NCBI RefSeq assembly: GCF_020991475.1
Contig: NZ_JAJMPA010000002.1
Span: 248,001-312,000, forward strand
DNA: 64,000 nt
Source of the DNA: Pedobacter sp. MC2016-14
GTDB taxonomy: Bacteria; Bacteroidota; Bacteroidia; Sphingobacteriales; Sphingobacteriaceae
Direction: 5' to 3'
This document shows, piece by piece, positions 43,380 to 53,867 of this stretch (position 1 is the stretch's first letter; every line of letters begins with the position of its first letter). Below the pieces are notes generated by a model. That model had not been told where the DNA came from and ran no database searches. It saw only the letters and a list, made by a program, of their open reading frames with translations. A program made the translations under genes and the position numbers.

Positions 43380-43420
43380 CAAAGGCTCCATCTAACAATT
43401 AAAATAAAATAAATAAACAG

Positions 43421-44845
43421 ATGAAAACGCATAATTTTATATATGGCTTTTTAATCCTTGCGCTAATTGCGCAGGGATGTAAAGTCTCTAAAGACATCAA
43501 AACCCCGGTTTCGGCCGCACCTGCTGCTTTCAGAAATAGCGCTGCGGGAAGCAGTATAAACGATACGCTTAATATTGCCAGTAAGCCGGTAAGCGATTTC
43601 TTTAGCTCAACTGTGCTCAAAGCCTTAATTGATACCGCATTGGTTAGAAACTATGATTTACAGCTGGCGGTAAAAAACATAGAATCTGCTGAGCAGTTGT
43701 TTAAACAAGCCCGGTTGGGTAATGTGCCAACGCTAAACCTTCAGGTAACGGCAAGTTCAAACCGCCCTTCAGACAACAGTTTGAATGGCTTAAGTACAAG
43801 TCAGTTTTTAGGTACCAAACACCTGGAAGATTTTAATGCGGCACTGGGCCTGAGCTGGGAAGCTGATATCTGGGGCAAGATTAAAAATCAAAAGCAAGCT
43901 GCTTTGTCTTCTTACCTGCAAACCACAGAAGCTAAAAAAGGTATTCAAACCCGTCTTGTTGCCAATGTTGCCCAGGGTTTTTACAGACTCCTGATGTTGG
44001 ATGCCCAGCTGGCTGTAGCTAAAAGAAACCTTTTGTTGAATGACAGTACTTTAAGGATCATCAGGATGCAGTTTACGGCAGGTCAGGTTACCTCTCTTGC
44101 CATACAACAGGCCGAAGCACAACAGTTGGTTGCCGCACAACTGGTGCCTCAAATGGAGCAAAATATAGAAATACAGGAAAATGCATTGAGGGTACTTACA
44201 GGACAATTGCCATCGGCAATTGAGCGCTTGGTTACTTTAGATGAGTTAAATGTACAGGAAAATATGGCTGCCGGCGTTCCGTCACAGTTGTTAAGCCGCA
44301 GACCTGATGTAAAAGCCTCGGAGTTTGCATTAGCTGTGGCTAACGCCAGAGTTGGTGTTTCCAAAGCCAATATGTACCCTACGCTGGCCATTACGGCTAA
44401 TGGTGGATTAAATTCTCTTCGTGCAAGCAATTGGTTTAATGTACCCGCTTCCCTGTTTGGCGTAGTTAGTGGTGGCATCACCCAGCCTTTACTTCAACGC
44501 AGACAATTAAAAACGCAGTATGAACTTGCCAAAATAGATCGTGAGAAAGCGGTGATCGAATTTAGACAAGCTGTTTTAAACGCAGTAGCAGAAGTATCGG
44601 ACGAATTGACAAGGGTTGAAAAACTAAAAACACAATATACCATTGCCACCTCTCGTACGGCAACTTTGCAGCAAGCTGTAAAAAATGCAAACTTGTTGTT
44701 TAAGAATGGTATGGCCAATTATTTAGAAGTGATTACTGCACAAAGTAATTTACTTCAAAGCGAGCTGGATCTTGCAACGCTTAAAACTTCGCAGCTAAGT
44801 GCCTCGGTAGAGTTGTACCGTGCGCTTGGAGGAGGATGGCAATAA
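43421..44845 (+). CDS. Outer-membrane efflux lipoprotein (NodT/OprM family)
   Basis: 474 residues. Lipoprotein signal LIAQGC (Cys20). Two outer-membrane efflux repeats; typical OprM phrases are seen: LGLSWEADIWGKIKNQKQAALSSYLQT, PSQLLSRRPDVKASEFALAVANARVGVSKANMYPTLAIT and GMANYLEVITAQSNLLQSELDLATLKTSQL. Completes the TetR-controlled tripartite pump with the two genes upstream. Followed by a strong terminator-like hairpin. Confidence 0.94.
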   Translation: MKTHNFIYGFLILALIAQGCKVSKDIKTPVSAAPAAFRNSAAGSSINDTLNIASKPVSDFFSSTVLKALIDTALVRNYDLQLAVKNIESAEQLFKQARLGNVPTLNLQVTASSNRPSDNSLNGLSTSQFLGTKHLEDFNAALGLSWEADIWGKIKNQKQAALSSYLQTTEAKKGIQTRLVANVAQGFYRLLMLDAQLAVAKRNLLLNDSTLRIIRMQFTAGQVTSLAIQQAEAQQLVAAQLVPQMEQNIEIQENALRVLTGQLPSAIERLVTLDELNVQENMAAGVPSQLLSRRPDVKASEFALAVANARVGVSKANMYPTLAITANGGLNSLRASNWFNVPASLFGVVSGGITQPLLQRRQLKTQYELAKIDREKAVIEFRQAVLNAVAEVSDELTRVEKLKTQYTIATSRTATLQQAVKNANLLFKNGMANYLEVITAQSNLLQSELDLATLKTSQLSASVELYRALGGGWQ

Positions 44846-44887
44846 GCGATATTAATAACCGTTAGAGACGTTATATTCTGGCCGAAT

Positions 44888-44934
44888 ATTTGGAGTATTA
44901 GCTTTTTGTTGTACATTAAGCTAATATTCCAAAT
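44888..44934 (+). terminator. Terminator after the TetR-controlled efflux operon
   Basis: 17-bp stem with one G-T pair: ATTTGGAGTATTAGCTT (44888-44904) / AAGCTAATATTCCAAAT (44918-44934), then TTTCGTTTT. About 40 bp after the outer-membrane gene. Confidence 0.7.
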
Positions 44935-44966
44935 TTTCGTTTTAAAAGGTAGGCCCGGCGTTTTCT

Positions 44967-47549
44967 ATGGTAAATTTTATTCCCAAGTCTTTTTGTATAC
45001 TGACTTTGCTGTTATTTTTCTTTTTTGCTCCAAGTTCAGCGCAACAAACGCAAGGTTTATCCCGTACGCTGGTTTCCGGCACGGTTACCGACAGCAAAGA
45101 CCGAAGCCCTATTCCTTATGCAACGGTATCTTTTAGCAATTCTAAAATTGTAACCAAAACCGATGCTAACGGCAAATATACCATTAGCAGTACTACGCCC
45201 TACAGCCAGTTACAGGTTGTTTATGTAGGGTACAAAATACAAACATTGTCGGTTAAGCCTTCTGAAAGCCAGGTAATCAATATCAGGCTTCAAGAATCTG
45301 CCCAGCGGTTAAATGAAGTAACCATCAATACGGCGAAGAAAAAGGAGCGGTACCGGAATAAAGACAATCCGGCTGTTGAATTGATTCATAAGGTTATTGA
45401 ACACAAACCGATGAACCGGATGCAAAGCGAGCAGACGGTGCAGTATCAGCAATACGACTGGATGCAGTTCTCTATGAGCAACATCAGCGATAAATTTAAA
45501 AACAAGAAAATCTTTCGCAAATATCAGTTTTTGTTTAATGAACAGGATTCGACCGAAGTAGGAGGGAAAAATACGCTGCCTATCTATTTGAGGGAGCGGT
45601 TTTCAAATAATTATTACCGTAAAAATCCTGAAAAAACAAAAGTAATTGTACTGGCAGATAAACACGTAAACTTTGATGCGGGCGTGGTAGATAACAATGC
45701 CATAGCGCAGTATTTTGAGCGGATGTATGCTGATGTAAATATTTATGATAATAACATCATTTTTACGAACAGCCAGTTCCTGAGTCCAATTGCAGATGGT
45801 GCACCATCGTTCTATAAGTTTTTTATCACAGATACGATTAAATCGCATAGTCCAAACCTGATTGAACTTTCATTTATCCCACGCAATCCCAATACCTTAC
45901 TTTTTGAAGGAAAAATCTTCATTACCATGGATGGCAAATATGCCGTTCAGGATGCGTATTTAAAAACTGCTAAAGGCGTAAACATCAATTTTGTACGCTC
46001 GCTGGAAGTTAAACTTAATTTTGAAAAGGACACAGCTGGCAAGTACCACTTAAATAAAAGTCACCTTGTTATGGATTTTGGTACTGGTAAAGAAGGTGCA
46101 AGGGGCTTTATAGGAGAGCGGTCTGTAGTCATTAAAGATTATAAAAGCAATGTCGTCCAGCCCGATAGTTTATATAGAGGTGAAGACGTGGTAGTAGCAG
46201 TTAATGCCGAAAAACAATCTGACCAGTTTTGGCAACAGAACCGTTTAGATAGTGCGGCTAATTCAAAAATTAAGATCTATAGCAATATGGATAGCCTGGG
46301 CAGAATGAAATCTTTCAAAAGAATTATGGCCATTGGCGGAATTGTTTTTGTAGGCTATAAACAATTCGGCCCAGTTGATGTAGGTCCCTTTTACAGCTTT
46401 TATAGTTTCAATAGTCTTGAAGGACTGAGGCTGAGACTTGGCGGGCGTACCAATGAAGAATTTAGCAAGAGTTTTTATTTTGATGGTTATGGTGCTTACG
46501 GTTTTGGAGACCAAAAATGGAAAACTCTTTTAAGCGCTGCGTATGCCTTTAATCATAAGTCTATTTATACTTTTCCCCAAAGTTTTATCCGGGCCAGTTT
46601 TCAACGTGATGTAGATGAACCTGGAGATGGAGCAAAAAACTTTATTGCAGAGAGCAACCTGTTAACCGCTTTAAGGCGGGGCGAGAACAATAAGTTTATG
46701 TATAGTGACTATTACCGTTTAAACTATATACAGGAGTATGCTAACCATTTCTCTTTTGATTTGGGATTTCGAAAATGGTCACAGACTCCTGCAGGTGTCC
46801 TTTTATTTCAAAGTTATCAGAACAATCAGCTGTTTAACCAGGATAAGGTAACCACCTCAGAGCTAAGCCTGGAGTTGAGATACGCACCTAAAGAGAAATT
46901 TTACCAGGGCAAGCGTTACCGTGAGCGTACGATAGAGAAGTACCCTGTTTTTGAACTGAACTATACTGCGGGTATCAAAGGGCTGCTTGGTGGACAATAC
47001 AGTTACCAAAGTCTGCTGGGTACAATAGACAAGCGGTTCTACTTGTCACAGTTCGGACGGTCAGATGTTCGTTTGGAAGGTGGCTACATTTTTGGCCGGG
47101 TTCCTTTTCCACTATTAAATATTCACAGGGCCAACCAAAGCTATTCTTATGAGGTATATGCGTATAACCAAATGAATTTTTTGGAGTTTGTGAGTGATCA
47201 TTATGCCGGTTTAACAGTTGATCATAACTTTAACGGATTGATTTTAAACCGGATTCCATTGATTAAAAAGTTAAAATTGAGGGAGTACATCACCTTTAAA
47301 GCCCTTTATGGCGGACTGCGCTCAGAGAACGACCCGCTAAAAGATAGATCTTTATTGCAGTTTCCTGTAAATACATCTGGTGTTCCCACTACTTATTCGC
47401 TCGGTTCACAGCCTTATATGGAGGGTAGTATCGGAATCGGGAATATCTTAAAAGTAATCAGATTAGACGTTGTACGTCGTTTCAATTACCTTAACAATCC
47501 TAACGTAAGTAAATACGGTTTAAGGGCCAAAGTTCAGTTCGAATTTTAG
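44967..47549 (+). CDS. DUF5686 protein with N-terminal carboxypeptidase-regulatory-like domain
   Basis: 860 residues with a signal peptide (LLLFFFFAPSSAQ). Residues about 38-115 are a CarboxypepD_reg-like beta-sandwich: VSGTVTDSKDRSPIPYATVSFSNSKIVTKTDANGKYTI, the type also found before TonB-dependent receptors. The rest is DUF5686, with many amphipathic strands and aromatic-rich segments near the end (FNYLNNPNVSKYGLRAKVQFEF), ending in Phe as outer-membrane barrels do. No plug domain, so it is not a standard TonB receptor. Probably an outer-membrane protein; function unknown. Confidence 0.88.
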   Translation: MVNFIPKSFCILTLLLFFFFAPSSAQQTQGLSRTLVSGTVTDSKDRSPIPYATVSFSNSKIVTKTDANGKYTISSTTPYSQLQVVYVGYKIQTLSVKPSESQVINIRLQESAQRLNEVTINTAKKKERYRNKDNPAVELIHKVIEHKPMNRMQSEQTVQYQQYDWMQFSMSNISDKFKNKKIFRKYQFLFNEQDSTEVGGKNTLPIYLRERFSNNYYRKNPEKTKVIVLADKHVNFDAGVVDNNAIAQYFERMYADVNIYDNNIIFTNSQFLSPIADGAPSFYKFFITDTIKSHSPNLIELSFIPRNPNTLLFEGKIFITMDGKYAVQDAYLKTAKGVNINFVRSLEVKLNFEKDTAGKYHLNKSHLVMDFGTGKEGARGFIGERSVVIKDYKSNVVQPDSLYRGEDVVVAVNAEKQSDQFWQQNRLDSAANSKIKIYSNMDSLGRMKSFKRIMAIGGIVFVGYKQFGPVDVGPFYSFYSFNSLEGLRLRLGGRTNEEFSKSFYFDGYGAYGFGDQKWKTLLSAAYAFNHKSIYTFPQSFIRASFQRDVDEPGDGAKNFIAESNLLTALRRGENNKFMYSDYYRLNYIQEYANHFSFDLGFRKWSQTPAGVLLFQSYQNNQLFNQDKVTTSELSLELRYAPKEKFYQGKRYRERTIEKYPVFELNYTAGIKGLLGGQYSYQSLLGTIDKRFYLSQFGRSDVRLEGGYIFGRVPFPLLNIHRANQSYSYEVYAYNQMNFLEFVSDHYAGLTVDHNFNGLILNRIPLIKKLKLREYITFKALYGGLRSENDPLKDRSLLQFPVNTSGVPTTYSLGSQPYMEGSIGIGNILKVIRLDVVRRFNYLNNPNVSKYGLRAKVQFEF

Positions 47550-47679
47550 AAAGAAAACTGTTCATCCTGTTCATTTTTTTCTATAAATGCCCTTGGTGAT
47601 ACATTTAGATTCACCTGGATTTTATTTACTTGTTTTTGTACTATATTTAGTGACCAATCGAACTTAATACCAGTTTACC

Positions 47680-50600
47680 ATGTCACCTAACCAAATAAAC
47701 GAACAGGAACGGCTCAGGGCGCTTCATAATTACGAAATTTTGGATACGCTTGCTGAAGAGGAATTTAACAGGATTACTGAACTAGCTGCATTAATCTGTG
47801 AGGTTCCCATATCATTAATTTCTCTGGTAGATGAAAATAGACAATGGTTTAAAGCTACAACAGGATTGGATGTTGCTGAGACGCCAAGAGAGGTTGCATT
47901 CTGTGACTATACCATCCGTGGAAACGGTTTGATGGAAATTAAAGATGCCAGTAAAGATGATCGGTTTAAAGACAATGAATTTGTAACTGATGAACCCAAT
48001 ATCCGCTTTTATGCAGGGTATCCGCTTACAGATCCCAATGGGTATAATCTGGGCAGTTTATGTGTCATTAGTTCAGAAGCCAAGGTGCTAAATGATTCGC
48101 AGAAGAAAGCGCTTAAAATACTTACTGACCAAACGGTAGCGCTAATTAAAAACAGAAGGCAGCAGCAAGAATCCCGGTATTTTAGTTCTTTATTTAATTT
48201 GTCTAACGATTTGATTTGTGTGGCTGGAGAAGATGGGAAATTTAAAAAAATCAACCCTGCATTTTCTAGACTGCTGGGTTGGGATGACGAATTTTTGCTG
48301 AATAAGGCTTTAACAGACTTGGTTCATCCAGATGATATAGAGAATACCAGGTTCCGTATGATGGAACTGCTGAGTGACCGGAACGATCTAACTCATTTTG
48401 TGCAGCGATTACAGGCTAAAAGTGGTGAATATAAGGTGTTGCAATGGACAGCTACCTTAGAAAATGGTACGGGTAATATTTTCGCCATAGCCAGAGATAT
48501 TAGCCATGAAAAGATGCAGGAAGAGAAGTTACGGGTAAGCGAAAATAGTTTAAGGTCATTTTTTGAGAATTCTCAGGGGCTAATGTGTACGCATGATCTG
48601 GAAGGAAATTTCATTTCTGTAAATGCTGCGGGTGCCGGGCTTCTGGGTTACACTACGGACGAGGTGTTACAGAGGAGTTTGTTTGATATTATCCCGCCCG
48701 CCAACCGGCATTTAATGGAGGCTTACATACAGGAGATTCAAAATAATGGAACTTCAAGTGGTTTAATGACCACTGTAACAAAGGATGGAAGGATCCGGAT
48801 ATGGATGTACAATAATATCATTGAATGGGATTTTAAAGGACATCCTTATGTGATTGCAAATGCTATAGACATTACAGATAAGTATTTACTGGAAAGGGAT
48901 CTGGAACGAACTAAGAATATGCTGGAAGAAACCAACCAGGTAGCCAAAATTGGGGGTTGGGAGTGGGATATAGGGAATAATAAGATCATGTGGTCAAAAC
49001 TTACCTACCAGATTCATGAGGTTGATGAAAATCATAAACCTGAATTGTCTACTGGACTCGATTTTTACGTGGAAGGTGAGCATAGAAACGCCATAGCGAA
49101 AGCAATTGAACTGGCATTGCTAAATGGCACCCCATGGGATCTGGAAGCGCAATTTATTACGGCCAAAGGAAATGTCATTTGGGTGCGCTCCATCGGGAAT
49201 CCTGAATTTGAAGATGGGAAGTGTAAATGTATATTTGGTGCATTCCAGGATATAAATGAAAAAAAGCTAGCAGAAATTGCCCTTCAAAAGGCAAAAGAGC
49301 AGGCAGAAATGGCTAGTGTTGCAAAATCGGAATTTCTCGCTAACATGAGCCACGAAATCCGAACGCCACTAAATGGAGTAATTGGTTTTACAGATTTGGT
49401 ACTCAAAACAGATTTGAATGTGGTTCAAATGCAGTATATAGGTATCGTAAACCAGTCTGCGAATGCATTATTAAGTATCATTAATGACATCCTTGACTTT
49501 TCTAAAATAGAGGCTGGTAAGCTCGAATTAGATATAGAAAGGTGCGATTTGTATGAGATTGCTGGCCAGTCGGCAGATATTATCACTTATCAGGTTCAGC
49601 ACAAGAACCTGGAAATGCTTTTGAACATTCCGGTCAATTTGCCTCGTTTCATTTGGGCTGATGAGGTAAGGTTAAAACAGGTGCTGATTAACCTGTTGGG
49701 CAATGCGGTAAAATTTACTAGCCAGGGCGAAATTGAATTGAAGGTGGAATGTATTTCAGATCCGAATGAACTTGAAGTTGTTTTTCGCTTTTCTGTGCGG
49801 GACACCGGAATTGGCATTAAACAAGAAAAACAGCAGAAGATTTTTGAAGCTTTTGCACAGGAGGATGGTTCTACCACAAAGAAGTATGGCGGAACGGGGC
49901 TTGGTCTTACCATTTCTAATAAATTACTGGAACTAATGGGCAGTAAACTCCAGATCATCAGTAGTCCTGGGGCTGGTAGTATATTCTTTTTTGATGTAGC
50001 TTTAAAATCTGAGCAGGGAGTACCTATAGCCTGGGACAATCTTGAAAAGATTAAAACAGTTTTAATTGTTGACGACAACGACAATAACAGAACGATTATG
50101 AGGCAGATGCTTTTGTTAAAAAGTATACAGGTTACAGAAGCTAACAATGGATTTGAAGCGCTAAAACTTCTGGCCCAGGGAGAGCGCTATGATGTGATCC
50201 TGATGGATTACCATATGCCTTATATGGATGGTCTGGAGACCATTCAGAAAATCAGAAAAAGCTTTTTCCCTTCAGCAGAAGATCAGGCAATTGTTCTGCT
50301 TTATAGTTCTTCTGACGATGAAACGGTAATTAAAGCCTGCGACGAGCTTCAGGTGAGTTTGCGTCTTGTAAAGCCGATAAAAATGCAGGAAATGTACAGA
50401 GCACTGTCCCGCTTGTATCAAAAAGAACAAGAGCCGGGGCTTACAATTGTGCCTGATTTTACAAAAAATGATGAACGTGTGATTAACGTGCTGGTTGCCG
50501 AGGATAATACGATCAATATGTTTTTGTCTAAAACCATCATTCATAGAATTGCCCCTAATGCTGTTATTTATGAGGCTTATAATGGCTCTCAATGCGTGGC

Positions 50601-50850
50601 AATTTGTGAACGGCACACCCCGGATATCATTTTAATGGATGTACAAATGCCTGATATGAATGGTTATGAGGCCACACAAAGGATTAGAAAGTTTGAGGGC
50701 TTCGCTGATATTCCAATTATCGCATTTACTGCCGGTAATGTGAAGGGTGAGCGGGAGAAGTGCCTTGATGTGGGCATGAATGATTTTGTATCTAAGCCGG
50801 TAATTGAAGAGGATATCGCATTAATGTTTAGGAAGTACCTGGAGTTTTAA
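47680..50850 (+). CDS. Hybrid sensor histidine kinase (GAF-PAS-PAS-PAS-HisKA-HATPase-REC-REC)
   Basis: 1056 residues, no membrane helix. GAF domain at 1-165 ([29 protein letters not shown] is the typical start), three PAS domains at about 170-285, 290-405 and 420-530, HisKA with His558 ([18 protein letters not shown]), HATPase ([25 protein letters not shown]), then two receivers with the acceptors in [13 protein letters not shown] and [13 protein letters not shown]. No HPt or output domain, so the second receiver either takes phosphate through an HPt protein elsewhere or signals by itself. Monocistronic; ligand unknown. The neighbouring phosphorylase-like gene follows on the same strand after 59 bp. 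Confidence 0.93.
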   Translation: MSPNQINEQERLRALHNYEILDTLAEEEFNRITELAALICEVPISLISLVDENRQWFKATTGLDVAETPREVAFCDYTIRGNGLMEIKDASKDDRFKDNEFVTDEPNIRFYAGYPLTDPNGYNLGSLCVISSEAKVLNDSQKKALKILTDQTVALIKNRRQQQESRYFSSLFNLSNDLICVAGEDGKFKKINPAFSRLLGWDDEFLLNKALTDLVHPDDIENTRFRMMELLSDRNDLTHFVQRLQAKSGEYKVLQWTATLENGTGNIFAIARDISHEKMQEEKLRVSENSLRSFFENSQGLMCTHDLEGNFISVNAAGAGLLGYTTDEVLQRSLFDIIPPANRHLMEAYIQEIQNNGTSSGLMTTVTKDGRIRIWMYNNIIEWDFKGHPYVIANAIDITDKYLLERDLERTKNMLEETNQVAKIGGWEWDIGNNKIMWSKLTYQIHEVDENHKPELSTGLDFYVEGEHRNAIAKAIELALLNGTPWDLEAQFITAKGNVIWVRSIGNPEFEDGKCKCIFGAFQDINEKKLAEIALQKAKEQAEMASVAKSEFLANMSHEIRTPLNGVIGFTDLVLKTDLNVVQMQYIGIVNQSANALLSIINDILDFSKIEAGKLELDIERCDLYEIAGQSADIITYQVQHKNLEMLLNIPVNLPRFIWADEVRLKQVLINLLGNAVKFTSQGEIELKVECISDPNELEVVFRFSVRDTGIGIKQEKQQKIFEAFAQEDGSTTKKYGGTGLGLTISNKLLELMGSKLQIISSPGAGSIFFFDVALKSEQGVPIAWDNLEKIKTVLIVDDNDNNRTIMRQMLLLKSIQVTEANNGFEALKLLAQGERYDVILMDYHMPYMDGLETIQKIRKSFFPSAEDQAIVLLYSSSDDETVIKACDELQVSLRLVKPIKMQEMYRALSRLYQKEQEPGLTIVPDFTKNDERVINVLVAEDNTINMFLSKTIIHRIAPNAVIYEAYNGSQCVAICERHTPDIILMDVQMPDMNGYEATQRIRKFEGFADIPIIAFTAGNVKGEREKCLDVGMNDFVSKPVIEEDIALMFRKYLEF

Positions 50851-50909
50851 ACCTCTTTTTTTTAAAATATTCCTTCTTTGCAGGTGTGCTTTCTTATATA
50901 TTTACCTCT

Positions 50910-52562
50910 ATGCTAACAAAGAAAGACATATTCGGATATATACCGGATCAAAAATACGATACTTCAGTTGCTTATTTCTCTATGGAATTTGCTGTTGACC
51001 AGGCATTGAAAATTTACAGTGGTGGCCTTGGATTTTTAGCTGGTTCTCATTTGAGAAGTGCTTATGAACTTAAACAAAATCTGTTGGGGATAGGCATGCT
51101 TTGGGAATATGGATATTATGATCAAACCAGGGATGAAAAGGCCTTGATGAAGCCGGGTTTTACAGAAAAACAATATTCGTTTCTGCTGGATACAGGCATC
51201 GTATTTACAGTGCCTGTTCATGATGCCCAGGTTCATGTAAAGGCTTATTTGTTAAAACCAGAAACTTTTGGTTCTGCTCCTTTATTTTTATTGAGCACAA
51301 ATATCCCGGAAAATGATTACCTCTCCAGGACCATTACGCAGCGCTTATACGATCCACATGAAACGACCCGGATTTCTCAAAGTATTATTTTGGGCATTGG
51401 TGGTGCCATGCTTTTAGATATTCTGGAAATGACGCCTGATGTATACCATATGAATGAGGGACATGCCGTTCCGCTGAACTTTTACTTGTATGCCAAACAT
51501 AAAAGTTTAGAGGAGGTTAAAAAAAGAGTGGTCTTTACTACCCATACTCCTGAAATGGCCGGGAATGAAGAGCACCGGTATGAATTGTTAAAGGAAATGT
51601 CCTTCTTCTATCATCTTCAGGACCATGAGGTAAAGTATATTTTAGGTATGGATGGCGATATGTTCAATTACACGCTTGCTGCATTAAAGTTTGCCCGTAA
51701 AGCCAATGGTGTATCTGCCTTGCATGGCCAGGTAGCCAGGGAGATGTGGAGCCACAATGCCGGGGTTTGTGAAATTACCTCGATTACAAATGCCCAAAAT
51801 GCAACATACTGGGTTGATCCGGAAATAGGCAAGTCTATCCAGGCTAAAGATGATGCTGCTATACTGATCCGTAAAAAAGAGATGAAGCGTGAACTATTCA
51901 AAGTTGTGGCTGATCAATGCGGGAAGATTTTTGATGAAAATGTACTTACTATTGTTTGGGCGAGACGTTTTGCGGGGTATAAACGTGCTGATTTGATGAT
52001 GCAGGATTGGGATAGGTTTCTTAAATTGATAGAGAACGCAGAATATCCTGTACAGGTAATTTGGGCGGGGAAACCTTATCCGGAAGATTTTGCTGCGATA
52101 GATATGTTTAACCAGATTATCAGCAGGGCCAAACCTTATAAAAATTGTGCGGTATTGCTGGGTTACGAACTTGGGCTGTCGGCATTGCTGAAGAAAGGAT
52201 CGGATGTTTGGCTAAACAACCCGCGCATGTACCGTGAAGCTTCTGGAACAAGTGGTATGACGGCCGCCATGAACGGATCTGTAAATTTATCCCTGCCTGA
52301 TGGCTGGGTACCTGAATTTGCCAAAGATCTCGAAAACTGTTTTATCATACCTGCTGCGCCAGATCAGTTTTCAACAGAAGAGAAAGATCAAAAAGAAAAT
52401 GCCAGTTTAATGGATACTTTTGAAAGCAGGGTATTGCCCATCTATTACAATAGTCCAGCACAATGGCTGGATATTGTAAAACAAGGATTTGCTGATGTGA
52501 TGCCAGATTTTGAAGCAGGACGCATGGCAAATGAGTATTATGTAAAAATGTATAAGGCCTAA
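50910..52562 (+). CDS. Alpha-glucan phosphorylase-like protein (GT35, short type) lacking the PLP lysine
   Basis: 550 residues from ATG 50910 (MLTKKDIFGYIPDQ). VAYFSMEFAVDQALKIYSGGLGFLAGSHL is the usual start of the short, archaeal/Thermotoga-type alpha-glucan phosphorylases, and HMNEGHAVPLNF, WARRFAGYKRADLM and VWLNNPRMYREASGTSG follow in order. Phosphorylases split glycogen or maltodextrin with phosphate and need PLP held by a lysine in the motif EASGTSGMKAA or EK. Here the position is Thr451 (GTSGMTAAMNG), so Schiff-base PLP binding is not expected. It may be a non-phosphorolytic glucan-binding or transferase relative, or inactive. The stop codon forms the loop of a terminator hairpin shared with fabF. 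Confidence 0.82.
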   Translation: MLTKKDIFGYIPDQKYDTSVAYFSMEFAVDQALKIYSGGLGFLAGSHLRSAYELKQNLLGIGMLWEYGYYDQTRDEKALMKPGFTEKQYSFLLDTGIVFTVPVHDAQVHVKAYLLKPETFGSAPLFLLSTNIPENDYLSRTITQRLYDPHETTRISQSIILGIGGAMLLDILEMTPDVYHMNEGHAVPLNFYLYAKHKSLEEVKKRVVFTTHTPEMAGNEEHRYELLKEMSFFYHLQDHEVKYILGMDGDMFNYTLAALKFARKANGVSALHGQVAREMWSHNAGVCEITSITNAQNATYWVDPEIGKSIQAKDDAAILIRKKEMKRELFKVVADQCGKIFDENVLTIVWARRFAGYKRADLMMQDWDRFLKLIENAEYPVQVIWAGKPYPEDFAAIDMFNQIISRAKPYKNCAVLLGYELGLSALLKKGSDVWLNNPRMYREASGTSGMTAAMNGSVNLSLPDGWVPEFAKDLENCFIIPAAPDQFSTEEKDQKENASLMDTFESRVLPIYYNSPAQWLDIVKQGFADVMPDFEAGRMANEYYVKMYKA

Positions 52563-52572
52563 GGCCTTATAC
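52550..52572. terminator. Bidirectional terminator whose loop is the phosphorylase-like stop codon
   Basis: Perfect 10-bp stem GTATAAGGCC (52550-52559) / GGCCTTATAC (52563-52572) around TAA 52560-52562, the stop of the plus-strand gene. The fabF stop (minus) lies in the right arm. A-rich on the left and TTTAAAAA on the right give short T-runs both ways. Confidence 0.65.
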
Positions 52573-53814
52573 TGCTTTAAAAACTATAGTTGCATTGTGA
52601 CCGCCGAAACCGAAAGTATTGCTCATTGCTACATCAACCTGTAGAGGTAGGGAAGATCCAGTAACAATGGTAATATTTTCTGGAATGGCAGGATCCAGTG
52701 CTGTAGTATTTATTGTTGGTGGAATGACCTTATCCCGAATAGCCAATAAGCATAATATAGCCTCTATGGCGCCTGCAGCGCCTAAAAGGTGACCGGTCAT
52801 AGATTTTGTAGCACTGATTTTTAGTTTTATTTTTTCATCACCAACAAGGTTGGTGACCGCTTTAATTTCCGATAAATCACCAACAGGTGTTGAAGTGGCA
52901 TGCGTATTTAAATAATCCACATCGGCAATACTTAACCCAGCTTCCTTTAACGCTAATTTCATAGCCTGTGCCGCACCTAATCCTTCAGGATGCGTGGAGG
53001 TCATGTGGTATGCATCAGCAGTCATGGCCGCACCAACAACTTCAGCATAGATCTTTGCACCTCTGGCCAGGGCATGTTCATATTCTTCCAATACTAATGC
53101 ACCCGCACCTTCGCCCATTACAAATCCATCTCTGTTTACATCGAAGGGCCTTGAGGCAGCTCCCGGCTCGTCGTTTAAATTAGACATGGCTTTCATTGCG
53201 GTAAATCCGCCTATAGAAGCAGCAGAAATAGGTGCTTCAGAACCACCGGTGATGATGATATTGGCTTTGCCCCAGCGGATGTAGTTAAAGGCGTCCATAA
53301 TGGCCGTATTCCCTGTAGCACATGCAGAGACTGCGGTATAATTGATGCCCATGTAGCCATTTCTTAATGAAATTAAGCCTGCTGCCATGTTAACCAAAAA
53401 TTTAGGAACAAAGAAGGGGCTATACCTGGGTTGTCCGTTGCCCTGTGCAAATTCAGTTACCTGTTGCTCGTAGGTATCCATTCCGCCCTGGGCCGATCCC
53501 CAGATCACACCCACGTCAAAAGGGTCCATGGTCTTTAGGTCGAAACCGGCATCTTTGATCGCCTCATCGCTGGCAACCAGCGCGTATTGTGTGTATAAAT
53601 CCGTTCTTTTTAAATCTGCCCTGTCCAAATGCTTTGTAACATCAAAGTCCTTAAGCTCACAGGCAAATTGAGTTTTAAATAGGGTGGCGTCAAACCTGGT
53701 AATCTTAGCAGCACCGCTTACACCTGCAAGCGCATTGTTCCAGAATGTCTCCCTGTCGTTTCCAATCGGGGTAAGCGCTCCAATACCGGTAACTACAACT
53801 CTTCTATGCATCAT
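52567..53814 (-). CDS. fabF: Beta-ketoacyl-ACP synthase II (FabF-type)
   Basis: 415 residues. Condensing enzyme of type II fatty-acid synthesis with the Cys-His-His triad: Cys165 (AVSACATGN), His305 (NTHATSTPVGD) and His342 (SMTGHLLGAAG). RRVVVTGIGALTPIGN opening and FGFGGHNATIVF end are typical. It stands alone, with no acpP, fabG or other fab gene beside it, so it may be the housekeeping FabF or a paralogue for a special lipid. Second ATG at 53811 would also do. Convergent with the phosphorylase-like gene, divergent from the L,D-transpeptidase. Confidence 0.93.
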   Translation of the reverse strand: MMHRRVVVTGIGALTPIGNDRETFWNNALAGVSGAAKITRFDATLFKTQFACELKDFDVTKHLDRADLKRTDLYTQYALVASDEAIKDAGFDLKTMDPFDVGVIWGSAQGGMDTYEQQVTEFAQGNGQPRYSPFFVPKFLVNMAAGLISLRNGYMGINYTAVSACATGNTAIMDAFNYIRWGKANIIITGGSEAPISAASIGGFTAMKAMSNLNDEPGAASRPFDVNRDGFVMGEGAGALVLEEYEHALARGAKIYAEVVGAAMTADAYHMTSTHPEGLGAAQAMKLALKEAGLSIADVDYLNTHATSTPVGDLSEIKAVTNLVGDEKIKLKISATKSMTGHLLGAAGAIEAILCLLAIRDKVIPPTINTTALDPAIPENITIVTGSSLPLQVDVAMSNTFGFGGHNATIVFKAV

Positions 53815-53867
53815 ATTTCAATATTAAGGCGCAAAGCTACTAATTGTGGCATCATTTTTAGTATTTG

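Noticed and set aside
44906-45136. 76-residue ORF overlapping the start of the DUF5686 gene
   Set aside because: Its second half overlaps the signal peptide and sandwich domain of a clear gene in another frame, and its first half lies in the terminator.
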